A stretch of DNA of 64,000 bases from positions 11,315,754-11,379,753 of the forward strand of contig OZ026526.1 of assembly GCA_964019695.1 (NCBI GenBank), written 5' to 3'. The notes below the pieces were generated by a model. That model saw nothing but the letters and a program-made list of their open reading frames with translations, was not told the DNA's origin and did no database searches. Shown here piece after piece: positions 36,122 through 47,400 of this stretch (the first letter of the stretch is position 1; every line of letters begins with the position of its first letter). This DNA comes from Loripinus fragilis. Taxonomy: Eukaryota; Mollusca; Bivalvia; Lucinida; Lucinidae. The position numbers were made by a program, and so were the translations under genes.

Positions 36122-36910
36122 TTCTAATGCACTTGAGTTTGTAACGCGACGTCTGATTGGATAACGTCAAAAAATGCGACAGTCTATCCTGTGATATACT
36201 GTCAGATTACGTAACGTCGCTTTTCATTGGTTGACAAGTGAATATAATTATGCAGCTGGCAAGCGGTTTTATGCAGCTGGCAGCCACTGTACGTAGGCGC
36301 AAACAAGTACATTTTAACTGCCGTTTTGAAGGAAAATCGTTAATAGTGCATTAGAATGGGGATACTCGTCGCTGTAAAACTAAATTTCAGACAGTACCCG
36401 ACGATATACCTCCCCAAATAAAAACTTTGAATACAGTTATCCCCTAGTTCTAATGCACTTGCAAATGCAACGCGACGTCTGATTCGATAGCATCATAAAT
36501 TTGCAACAGTTTATCCTGTGATATACTGTCGCAAACCCTACGTCATTACGTAACGTCGTTTCTCATTGGTTGACAAGTGAATATATGCAGCTGGCATGCG
36601 GTTTTATGCAGCAGCTGGACGTATAGGCACAACAAAGTACATTTTCGCTGTCCTTTTGAAGGAAAATTGTGAACAGTGCACTAGAATGGGGATAACCATA
36701 TTCAAAATTTTCATTTTGGAGGTTTATCGTCGGATATACGTTCAGAAATCACGTTTGATGGCTCCGCTTACACGTTGCCGTAAAACTAAATTTCCGACCG
36801 TATATCCGACGATATACCTCCCTAAGTGGAGCCGTAAAACGTGATTTCTGAACGTATATCCGACGATAAACCTCCCAAAATGTAAATTTTGGATACAGTT
36901 ATCCCCTAAT
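36122..36910. mobile_element. Composite palindromic element, two tandem copies
   Basis: Each copy is a ~240-bp element bounded by TTCTAATGCAC and GTGCAYTAGAA (36,122-36,355 and 36,452-36,686), with shared GACAAGTGAATATA and ATGCAGCTGGC motifs. Each is followed by a palindromic segment ending in TACAGTTATCCCC. The second palindrome is large: arms such as GAGGTTTATCGTCGGATATA and its inverse at 36,714-36,770 and 36,825-36,885. The first is an internally deleted version. The 82-codon frame at 36.6-36.84 kb merely spans these repeats. Confidence 0.75.
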
Positions 36911-39900
36911 TATACACAACCGCCCCACAATTCAACAATACGAGCAACAATTAACAAGGAATCGACAACAGAACACCGCCTAAGAATGGATAGTAGCCGC
37001 AGTCAGTTGGAGCTTAAGAGAGGATCTTACATGAATGCTCATGTTTTATTGAATATTTTAAACGAGTTGGGGAAAAAGAGATAAAATGCGAGGCTTGCCG
37101 AGCATTTTATCGCATTTTCTCAACGAGTTTGATAAATTCAATAAAACAGGAGCACGAATGTGAGATTATATTTATCACATGACATTAAAATACTTAAAAA
37201 AGCATCTTTTGCCTGAAAACGAGAAGATTTTGCCATCTTTTACACAAATTTATAATGGACGTCATTACCTTACAATACTTATCTGTAAACTACTAGTTGT
37301 TTATCGATTTTATTGCATGGTGTTAAACCATTTCCAGAAGCGACGTCACTTGACAAAAATTAATTTTACTGGCCAAATCTTCGCCCAAGGGTCTGCTGTT
37401 GTCATACACTTTTTTTCCTGTCAACAATCCGCCATTGTTGTTTGAAGCATGTGTGTCCCATTATAGAAGGCTCAGTATTTCTCGAGAAGCCTTTGCGTTT
37501 CTGTTGACCAATGTGTATGTAGGTTATGGTAATATAAAAAGCTCTCAGTTGTACAAATGCCTCAGAGATAACAAATACTAAGTAGGGTGAGTTTGTTAGT
37601 GTTTATCAGTTTATGGATTTTTCTTATGCAATACAAATTTAGATATAAGTGTAGCTATTGCCAATACGAGGATACTGAAAGAAAAACGTAATATTCAATG
37701 AGGTTTGTATACTTACAAAGAAACACTATTGAATGTAACATCAACGATTTTATTTGACAGATTGTAACAAAACAATAACAATTTTATTACACAAAGTTAC
37801 AACATAAGAACATATAGTAACTATTAAAAGGAAACACCACATTTACTTCATTTTAGCACAAGGCCCAGAAGAACTAGAGGTTAATTTGAGAAAACAATTA
37901 ATGTCATCATTTGCACACAATCTCTTTAGAAAGACACTGATATTGTTTTTGATATTGTTGTTGATAGCAGGTCGTGCTGTTACTATGATGCTATACACGA
38001 ATGAAAGTCATATTCTGAAACCTATCCAATTCGCAAAGATGGAAGAGGCATTGACACATAAGTAAAATTTACTCATACTCTCAGTGCCATGATATGACCA
38101 ATACAAATGAGTGTGCGCATGGTGAAAACTCAGATAAGCCTGGGCATTCACCCAGTCTGATCAGATTCTGCGTTGTGATCTCTAAGTAACTAAGGATCTA
38201 AGTTGTTTTTCAAGCAAACAACAAAAACTCTGATAAGACTGAGCTCTTACATAGGCTGACCATACACAACCGCCCTAAAAACAATGAGACCATAGATAAA
38301 CAATGGATCGACAGCAACAGAATCATCTCCTAAGAACGGACAGCAGCCTTGGCACTGGGTTGGGGATTAAAATTATTTTACTGACCAAATCTTTGCCCTA
38401 GAGTTTGCTGTTGGCATAACCTTGTTTTACCTGTCAACAATCCGCCATTGTTCTTTAAAGCTTTCTCATCTCATTTGAGAAGCAACAACGCTTTTCAAAA
38501 AGCTTTTGCGTTTCCTTTGACCAATGTATATTTAGGTTAGAGTAATATTATATAAATATAACAGTCTTGAGAGGGTGCTAGTCAAAAATATCATCCCGAG
38601 GAATGTGATTATCAACGGAGTAGGGCTGCTGGGAATAACCAAGTACTCGGATATTCACAGACCTGACTATACAATCGAGTATGGATATTCGTCACTGCCG
38701 AAATCGTTGAATCGAGATCTATTTTTTTATACAACTGAAACAAGAAGTTTTTTCATAAAATGGTTTTTCACTTTGACTCATTAAAAATTGATAATGTCTC
38801 TCATTTAAATACCTTTGTTTTTCGCTGTGTCTTGCACTCCCCTATAAGCGGTAATTAACATCCATTTACGGAAAAGTATTCCAAAATTTTCCAATCTATT
38901 TTGTTGAAACACACAAAGTTACACTTTATCGGTACATGTTCTAATAAACAGGGCAAAAATATCTCAAATGTTGATTATCAAATAGATTTCAAAGGGTTTG
39001 TTTTTATCCTTTGAAGTTTTTTTTCTTGCGGACAACTGATTATGTAACAGAGGTCATGCTGTGTATGTGTGATGTTCAAGACAACGGAAAAGGGCCTTAT
39101 ACAGAAATCAGCACACTTCTGTCAAAATATCTGGTTATCCAAGTTCATGAATGTACCAAATCAAATATATGAATTGTGTTGCATGCATTGACAGTCATGA
39201 GTGGAAATGCAGTCTTATCTTCTTTGATTACTAACTGTATACATAAGGTCCTTCTGATTTTACAGAAAGGGCTGATTTAGGCTAAGTAAAATAATATAGC
39301 TGCAATCTGTTTGTTTCATAACAGGAGTCATATTTTTTCAATAATCAGTGACTCGCAGTTAGATCTGTGAATCCTAACTCATGAATCTTTGATTGGATCA
39401 AATCGCCACTTGCCTAACTATCCACAGCCCTACAACTGAGGCGCAGCTGAGGTAGATAATCATATTTTGAGGGATGATATCATCGATTAGCAACCTCTCA
39501 AGAATGTAATATTTATATTTTATTATACCTAACATTATTCCTTTATTTCCTTACCATGGTGTGAAAAAATCATAAGACAACGCAATGCGTAATTTCTACC
39601 GATGTATGAGATAATATCATTCACAAAAGGGTTGTGTTTGTAAACAGTTTGAGTGCTCAAAATAGTCGTGATTGCCATTTAAATAAATTGGGCAATAATC
39701 ACTGATGATGACAAACTTTCTAGGATATTTAGCCTGAAGCGTTGCTTAAAAAACCTTGAAAATTGGGTTGCTGAAGATGGTGCGGTTTTGTTGGAAAAGA
39801 GAAAATTTCGCCTGATCCGCTCAATTTTGGTTTCAAAGTATTCTGCTTGTTCTAACTAAGAAACATGTACCCACTCTTTATGTTTCTGACTGCAAATAAC

Positions 39901-40800
39901 TAAGTTATTGGGAGTTTAAAAAGCCCATCCGCCATGGCTTATACATGTAACGCCTTGTAAGTTAGCGCCTCCTTGTGTAAACGAACCCCAGGCGCATCGG
40001 TGGCGCGCATATAATAGTCAAAATTATCACAGGGTGATAGTCGAAATTATCACCAACCGGCCTATGGAGGTTTTACATGGAAATTCTATGTGAGGTATAA
40101 TAAAAACAGGGCTCAATTTTATATTTAACATGTATTTTGCAAATGTCAAATAGAAGAAAAGTACTAGTCAGAGTGAGTTTTTTTTTTGTGTACAGCCTGA
40201 TATGGATTTTCTTATTCAATAAAATTTAGATATAAGTGTAGCTATTGGCAATATGAGTACAATAAAAAACGAAATATTAAATGAGATTTATATACATACA
40301 AAGAAGCACTATGGTATGTAGTATTAACTTTTTTATTTATCAGATTGTAACAACACAGTAACAATTTAATTACACAAAAATACAACATAAAACACGTAAC
40401 TATCAAAAGGTTACACCACAGTTACTTCATATTAACACCACGCCGGGAAGAGCTAGAGGTTAATTTAAGTGGACAATTTATATGCCTCCATTTGCATCCA
40501 ACTTCTTTAGAAAGGCACTGTTTTTGTATTTGATATGGTCGTTGATAGCAGGTTGATTGCTGATACACTGATATGTATTAAATTCACAAGGTTAGAAGAG
40601 AGGAATACACGAAAGTAAATTTTACTCGGCATAATTGAGCCATGATATGTCCAAAGCAACAAAATGAGTGTACCCCCAGTCTAATCAGAGTCTTCGCTGT
40701 GATCTCGAAGTAACGAGGGGCCTGAGTATTTTTCATGCAAACAGCAAAAATTCTGATCAGTCTGAGCTGTTACATAAACTGATCTGAATCTATTTGTGAC
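36911..40800. repeat. Diverged local duplication (~1.35-kb unit, second copy interrupted)
   Basis: Landmarks appear in the same order twice: ATACACAACCGCCC at 36,914 and 38,266; TTTTACTGRCCAAATCTT at 37,365 and 38,371; CTGTCAACAATCCGCCATTG at 37,418 and 38,431; TTTGCGTTTC then GACCAATGT at 37,491 and 38,506; TTAGATATAAGTGTAGCTAT at 37,639 and 40,226; GAAGAACTAGAGGTTAATTT-like sequence at 37,869 and 40,448. The second copy is separated by ~1.6 kb of other sequence (38.57-40.16 kb). No coding exon is recognised. Confidence 0.75.
37043..37147. repeat. Foldback hairpin, ~45-bp arms
   Basis: GTTTTATTGAATATTTTAAA...CGAGTTG...GATAAAATGC is followed, after about ten bases, by its inverse GCATTTTATC...CAACGAGTT...ATTCAATAAAAC. 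It is probably a small foldback element within the duplicated region; the arms are absent from the second copy. Confidence 0.85.
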
Positions 40801-40894
40801 ACAGAACCACATTGTTACAGTTCTTATGCCATGGCTCAATTATATAAACATATGTTTAGATAGCTAACCTTTTCAGATAAGCCACACAAAGTAT

Positions 40895-41070
40895 GTCTAT
40901 TCCTTGCAGCGTTGTGATCACCTGCTTGGTAATAGCTGACCTCTTGGCTCTTTTGTGTGTGGTGTTTCCTTGTGTTTTTGTCACTTTCCCATATGGTGTC
41001 ATCGTTCAGGTTTGGTACTTGATTGTATTGATTCCTGCTCTTTGCCTTCTTCTTACTTTTAGTACCCATG
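40895..41070 (+). repeat. Dispersed repeat A, partial copy 3
   Basis: Contains CTGACCTCTTGGCTC, TGTTTTTGTCACTTTCCCAT and TTGTATTGATTCCTGCTCTT, matching one end of repeat A. It lies just beyond the 3' end of the minus-strand gene. Confidence 0.75.
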
Positions 41071-41079
41071 TCTATCTAA

Positions 41080-41328
41080 GATAAGATTTGTTCCACAACA
41101 ATATCTTTTATGGAGCCACTAAGTTGTAGTGGATAAACCAATCACCTTGTAAACCAGGGTTGCCAAGTCGATCCTCGGCTTCTTCAATCTGCCAGATGAG
41201 ATACTAAGCAGCGGTCCCATCCCCATATGACCTTAGATGTTGCTGGAACGTTTAACACAATCAACCAAACAGATTGCTCTCGTGACAACAATGGTTTTCT
41301 CTAAATAGCAAAATCGTCCTGAATTATC
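41080..41328 (-). other. Probable 3' untranslated region
   Basis: Directly follows the stop codon on the minus strand. No recognised repeat and no canonical polyadenylation hexamer was seen, so the transcript end is undetermined. Repeat A begins below 41,070. Confidence 0.4.
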
Positions 41329-41476
41329 TCAAGCACTCTCCACTAGAGCCGTTTTCTGTTCATCTTTGGGTTTCTTTTTCTTGTCTTTCTTCTCACGTTT
41401 GATTGTTTTTCTTCTTTCTCTCATTGCCATTATTTTGTTCTTCTTTGCTGCCTTCTGTAGCTTGTAGTAAATGTCA
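41329..41476 (-). CDS. Terminal exon: basic cytoplasmic tail with stop
   Basis: 148 nt: one base completing Ser, 48 codons and TGA at 41,331-41,329. The acceptor is TGGTGCGTTTTGCAG. It reads DIYYKLQKAAKKNKIMAM, RERRKTIKREKKDKKKKPKD and EQKTALVESA. The tail is nearly half Lys/Arg and is likely helical in its middle. Nearby tyrosines (DIYY) could be signalling sites, but no defined motif is claimed. Downstream to 41,080 I see no canonical AATAAA on this strand. Confidence 0.8.
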
Positions 41477-44400
41477 CTGCAAAACGCACCAGAATGAGAT
41501 CAGATAGAATTTATTAGCTCAAAGATCTTGCTTCAGTTAACGTTTGTTTGCATAGTTATTTGATTTTTGGGGTTAAGGAACCATGTGGCAATAAAGTGTG
41601 ACTAAGTTGCAGGCTAACTACAGCAAAGATGATGATCAGCTTACTCTTATCAACGCTTTTGTTCGTGCAAACCAGATACAGATATCTGAGATTTTACCCT
41701 GTGATAGAACATCTTATCTTACCCTTGTTATCTTACCCAGGCTGTCACGTGAGGGTGTACATTGGTTGTATTGGAATTCACGCACATAATCGTCCAGTGA
41801 CGTCATTGTTATGTCAAAGTTACGTCATCATATCATGTCGTATCTCAGGGTATTCATAATCGTCCAGTGACGTCATTGTTATGTCAAAGTTACGTCATCA
41901 TATCATGTCATCATATCATGTCGTATCTCAGGGTATTCATGAGCTTCTGGGAACGTTTTTAAAACATAATTAAATGGTGAGCAAGAAAAAGAATCTATCA
42001 TCAGTGTGAGGGTGGGATAGAAAAATCAGTCCCTCTTGATCACCGTTTGTCATCACTCAGCAAGCCTCGTGATATTAACAGCGAACCCCGTGGCAGATTT
42101 TTCTATCCTGCCCTCACACTCATTATATATTCTTAAAATTATTCACTCATCAGGTAAGCATGTAAGGTCAGCTGGAATAAGCCTTATCAGATTGCTAAGC
42201 AAAATATTTATCAAGGAAACTGAGTTCATATAATGTGACATTTCATAAAATATCAAGCTGTGGGAAATGAAGTTGAAATAATATATGGCATAATAGATAG
42301 ATTGCATATGTTAACACAGACAGTCAGGCAGACTGACAGTACACGCATTCAGGTTGAGAGAAATAGGTACCTTTTATCTAATTTCTTTTTTCTGGCATAT
42401 ATTTCATATCCAATGAACACTATTATCATCAACCCAAACAATACGAGTGCAAGTACAATATCTGAAAAAAGAAAATCAGGAATAAGTAAATGAGTAAAAC
42501 CTCGAAAATTAAAACTCCGATTTTTCAAAATACTCGCTAATTCAAAATAAATTTGGGACATACTGGATTCAGGGAATAGGACCTATTTATGACCTCTTTT
42601 TAATAACTTTCTATAATAACATATGTTTTGGGTGCGTAAAAGAAATGTCTCCTTGAGACGTTTCTTTTATGCTCCCAAAACTTATGTTTGATTGGGGAAA
42701 AATGATAAAAATCATTTTTTGGGGCTATATTTTTTTATGTCTACCTCCTATAACTGGAATTTCCGATACCTGAAAAAAACTCTAGTCCCTAGGTCTTAGA
42801 ATAAATGAGATTCGACTGTAAGTGTTTTGCTTAAACATGTTAGGGCCCAAAGTATGAGTTTATTTAAAGTCACACACTTAAGTCCTTAACATTTTATCCT
42901 GGCTTAGCAGTACATTGTGATTGTTACATTTCCTCGTCATACAATGTACGCACATGTTTTCTGTTCTTGTGATTGTGACAATTTCCTTGTCATACAATGT
43001 ATAATCACGTGTTTTCGGTCGTTGTAATTGTCACATTTCCGTGTCATACAATGTACTCATGTGTTTTCTGTCCTTTAAAATGTGTTTGATTCTGATATTA
43101 TACAAGATTTTCATTTACTCTGATTGACGTTATCCAGTTTAATATGCATCAACATTTAATTTCATACCAAAAGAGTAACTTTATGAGGACATTTCTTTCA
43201 AATACAATTATGCCTATTAACAACTACATGTAATACAAACCAGATCTTTAATTGCAGTTTTTTTTAAAAAATATGAAAAGTCTGAAAATACATTAATGAA
43301 ATTAATAAAAGTAGAGATTTTAATAAAGCTGCTTGTGCAATGCACTGAGCTCACTGAAAAGTATCAAATAAAAAAATGCATTTCAGAGTGTTTATGTTTA
43401 CATAATAATAAGTATATCAGGATGGAAATGATGCTTTTTTCTAAAATAATGAATATCCGTGATTGGGTTAGATGGGACAGTTTAATTATGGCGATAAATA
43501 TATCTTAGATATGAGCATGTTATTAAAAGATTGTTTTCTTATTTCTCAAGCAAAACATATGTCCTGGGTATTCATATAAAGAACCATCTCAATGAGTTCT
43601 TTTAAGCACACATTTCAAAGTTTTTAATTGATAAATAAAAAATATTCACAAATGTATGCTTTATTTATGTTTATTTGGAAAGACGATGATGACATATCTT
43701 GGCGTACACTAAAACTACGGAAATAACCCAGCCAGCATACAGTGGCGGGCCAACATCGGCCCATCAGTGAAACGCCATTTGAATGGCGTTTCGCTGGCGG
43801 GCTGATGGTGGCCCACTTTTTATATGTTTATTGTGATAATACTTACATTCCCATCGTGTCTCACAGTTACCACTGGAGCAGCTGAAATGTAAAATAATAA
43901 GTTGATTCAAGTGAAGATATTCATGAACGATGCATGCTATGAGTGTTATCCATATTGCATCCAGGCTGGCTTATCTATGGAGATTTGGCTGGCCTACATG
44001 CAATAGGGTTATTTAAGTGTTCAACTAGGGATTTTCTTTAGCTCTGATTCTCTGTGATATATAAAAAATTCTTTGTCGCATCATAGTAAATTAAATTGAT
44101 TTGATTGTTTCCATATGCTGATCCATTGCATAATTTAAAAAACATGCACATCAAAATGATGTTTGTTTGACAACAGCAGAATCTATGACAAAGAATTAGC
44201 CAGGACAATATATTGAAAATCCAAACAGCATCAAATGCTGTCAATATTTTTCTAAGGCAGTGATTCTGTGGTTGTTGATTCATTGTTTGGTGTTACAGTT
44301 AAACCTGTCTTATGCGGCCATTCAAAGAGGACCAAAAAGGATTTCAAAACCACAAATCGCTTAACGCACAGAGGCCTGTATCGTATTTTTTAAGTTTTAG

Positions 44401-47400
44401 GGACCTAGGTATGTATACGAGGGCTGTTCAAATATGAATGCAAGTAGCTTCATAACTTTCGTCACTTATATGCGACGACAAAATAGTATATGTTTCTATA
44501 AAGGGCGATATGTCACCTTTAAGCTGGCACCAGACCTAAAGAAAAATACAGTATACTTATCGAGTTATATCCCTTTAAATGAGGGTCACCTTAATATACT
44601 ATCAAACTAAATGCTTCGAAGACATACCAGTGATATAGAAGAGTGTATAATTCTTCGATAAATAAGTGAAATTTCTTGAAATTTTTAAGGAAGTATCCCC
44701 ATTTACTTATTTTATGATTCTGTGAAAATTGCGAAAATCAGATATGTTTTTGTTAAACTACATCTAATCCTTTTCACTAAAGTCTCCTTATGTTTGCAAA
44801 TAAATGTTAAACAAAACACCACCTTTCAGTTTTTAGTCAAACTTATCTCTAACAAAATGCACAAAGCAACATTTAAACTAGTTTTAACTCAAAGACAATA
44901 TGTTGATCGCCCATACTGAATTGTTGCTACAAATCATCGAAGGATAGGGGGTAATTTTTAAACGATGAAAAGCATTTTTATTAAGTCAAAACTGCCTTAA
45001 GTGAAGGGGTTATAGAACTTATACTTAATTGTGTTGTCATAACATTGTGGCTTTAATCTAAATTTGAACGTTTACTTTAAGTTTCACCAAAATAGGCATT
45101 ATTTACAATAAAATTACTCACCTGGTCTTGAGGACTAGACAGATTGAAAATAATTTAATTAATGTAAACATGTCATTAAGAAGCAGAAAATGCTTGAAAA
45201 AATGCTATAAAATGTTCTAATTCTGTAATTAGAGGACGGAGGTTTTTGAAAACTCCCTTACGACATATTAAGCATGTTTTAAGCAAAACGCAAAGAAAAG
45301 ACACAGCAATGTTCATTATTGCATCGCCAGTAGATAACTCAGAATGACGTATATCATAAAAATAATGACGTCACAAACCTGTCTGTTTACTCAAGATTGT
45401 AACAGGATTTTTTGTATAAACTTTTTCCTGGAAGCAACTTTGTCAATGTACCTTAAATTTGCATCTAAAATTTGGTGCCATTTTGTCTCAAACTTACAAA
45501 GATATGACACTATATCCGCACACGTACCAAAACGTGTATTGCAATTTGCTTCAGAAAAACTTCCGTATACAGGAATGGCCTTTATATAAGCGTCTGTAAC
45601 TCGAGAAATATAGAGAGTGTTTCGTTATGTTTGGTGCAATTTTAAATGTGACAAAAAATTCTTTCCAGAAAGGTATGACATTTTGTCATAGCATATTATG
45701 TGAAGAAAGTTATGAAGCTACTTGCATTCATATTTGAACAGCCCTCGTATTGTGACAAGGGCAATTTCGCTTTAAAAATACCTATATTTGAACAAAATAC
45801 AGCATGTAGCCACTCATGAGTTCCCAAGAATTCTCACTGTCTGGTGGTACAAATATGATTAATCTACCATATCATCTTTATTTGACTCACTAGGGACACT
45901 TATATTGCTCAAAACTGGTCTCTTTTCCAGGTAATCAGGATAATCTTGTCCACAGAATTTTCTACTGTCCAAAGCAGTATCGTATCTAGAAGCCAATGTT
46001 CTCAAAATCTTATCAATGTCTACCGGAACTGCAATGCCTAAGCTTTCTGATCATGGTATTTGTATCACTCAAATGTCTTATATTCATTCGCAAAAGACAT
46101 TTCTTGTTATTGTTTTCTTGTTATTTTCAGTTGACCCAAAAATGTTTTGACAAATGTCTTCCATTAAAATTTACTGCGGACCTTCACTGTTCTGATTGGT
46201 TGCAGTAAATTTCTAACCAATCAGAACATCAATTTACATTTACCTATCAATATGGAGGACATCTGTCAAAATATTTTCTGGGTCAATGAAAAACTAAGAA
46301 AAATGCCTACTGCGCATATATATTTTTTAGTGGCCGCTTAAGACAGGTTTCACTGTACGAGTGTTTTATGTTTGGACCTTTTTTTGTAATGTAGTCCTTA
46401 AAATTCCTTCCAGTTTTGCAATCACCTTGCTGATGATGAGAGAGCTGGTTGCTTAACTTTTATTAAGTTCTTGCTGTTGAGCAGCTGTCTGTATTTTGTG
46501 TTTATTCCTTGCTGTGCCATTAACAACTGTGAGCCAAACGATTTTTGTGGTTTCAGAACAGCACAGTATATGGCTAAGATTGGCCAGTAAAATTATTCCT
46601 CGAACATCAGATCGGAATTACTGTTGTTTTTACCCTGTGTGAGATAATTGTATCTCACATACCTTTACCAGCCTGTGGGAAAGATAAAAAACGAACAGCC
46701 GCACGTTGGCCGCACGCTGGCCGCACGTCGATCTGTGACGTCATTGTAATGTTAAAAAGACGTCACCATATCGCATCTCAGCGAAGCCTTTTTTATACAA
46801 TCCAATATAAAACGAGGCATTTCGTGGTGAGCAAGAAAAAGAATCCATTATTCCTCGTGAAGATGGGATCTGTCCCTTGCGATCACCTTTTATCTTCACT
46901 TGGCAAGCCTCTTGATATCAAAGGTGACCCTTGGGATTGATTTTCCTATCCCACCCTCACACTTATGATGGGTTCTTATTTATAATCTAAGCCGTTGGTG
47001 GCCTCAGTCACTGTCCATTCTAAGGTGTTGTTTCTGTTGTTATTTATCAGTGATGTTTTTACCTGCGCATCCTGCATCTTTTACTCATAAGTTTTGCTCT
47101 GGGATGCAAAGTTTCTATTTCAGCGAGTCCCAGGATGCAATGGTATTGCAGATTTGTCATGAAAAATAGTGTTCTGGACTCACAAGATTGCAGTTGGACC
47201 CATTGATATGGGAAACAGCGAGTCCCAGGACCCAAAAGTCCAAAATTGTAAATGAATCACTGATTTATTTACTATTAGTGGCCACTCCTATTGTCTTTGG
47301 ACTTTTTGTGATGGATCCTTGCAGCTCTTCTTGTCATATCTAGTTTTCTAATCATCTTGCTGAGGAAGAGAACTTTAAATTTGGTGGATTTGATTCTGGC

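Larger units (their letters stand above)
44296..46355. mobile_element. Outer 2.06-kb TIR element (pogo/Tc1-like ends), host of nested insertions
   Basis: CAGTTAAACCTGTCTTATGC at 44,296 is inverted as GGCCGCTTAAGACAGGTTTC then ACTG at the right end (46,355). TA flanks both ends. Terminal CAGT(G/T)AAACC sequences of this kind occur in pogo/Tigger- and Tc1-like elements. About 1.3 kb of the interior is a second element (44,418-45,747), and a third lies at 46,111-46,304. A 62-codon minus-strand frame ending at ~45,862 may be transposase debris, but I do not recognise it. Confidence 0.7.

Noticed and set aside
45110..45150. 13-nt micro-exon on the minus strand with a GTGAGT donor
   Set aside because: It lies inside the mariner-type element, is too short to support, and would disrupt the compatible phases.
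45862..46050. Minus-strand frame with GIAVPVDIDKILRTLASRY and ending DDMVD then stop
   Set aside because: Possibly a fragment of transposase from the outer element or another gene end. The acceptor is poor and I cannot assign a family.
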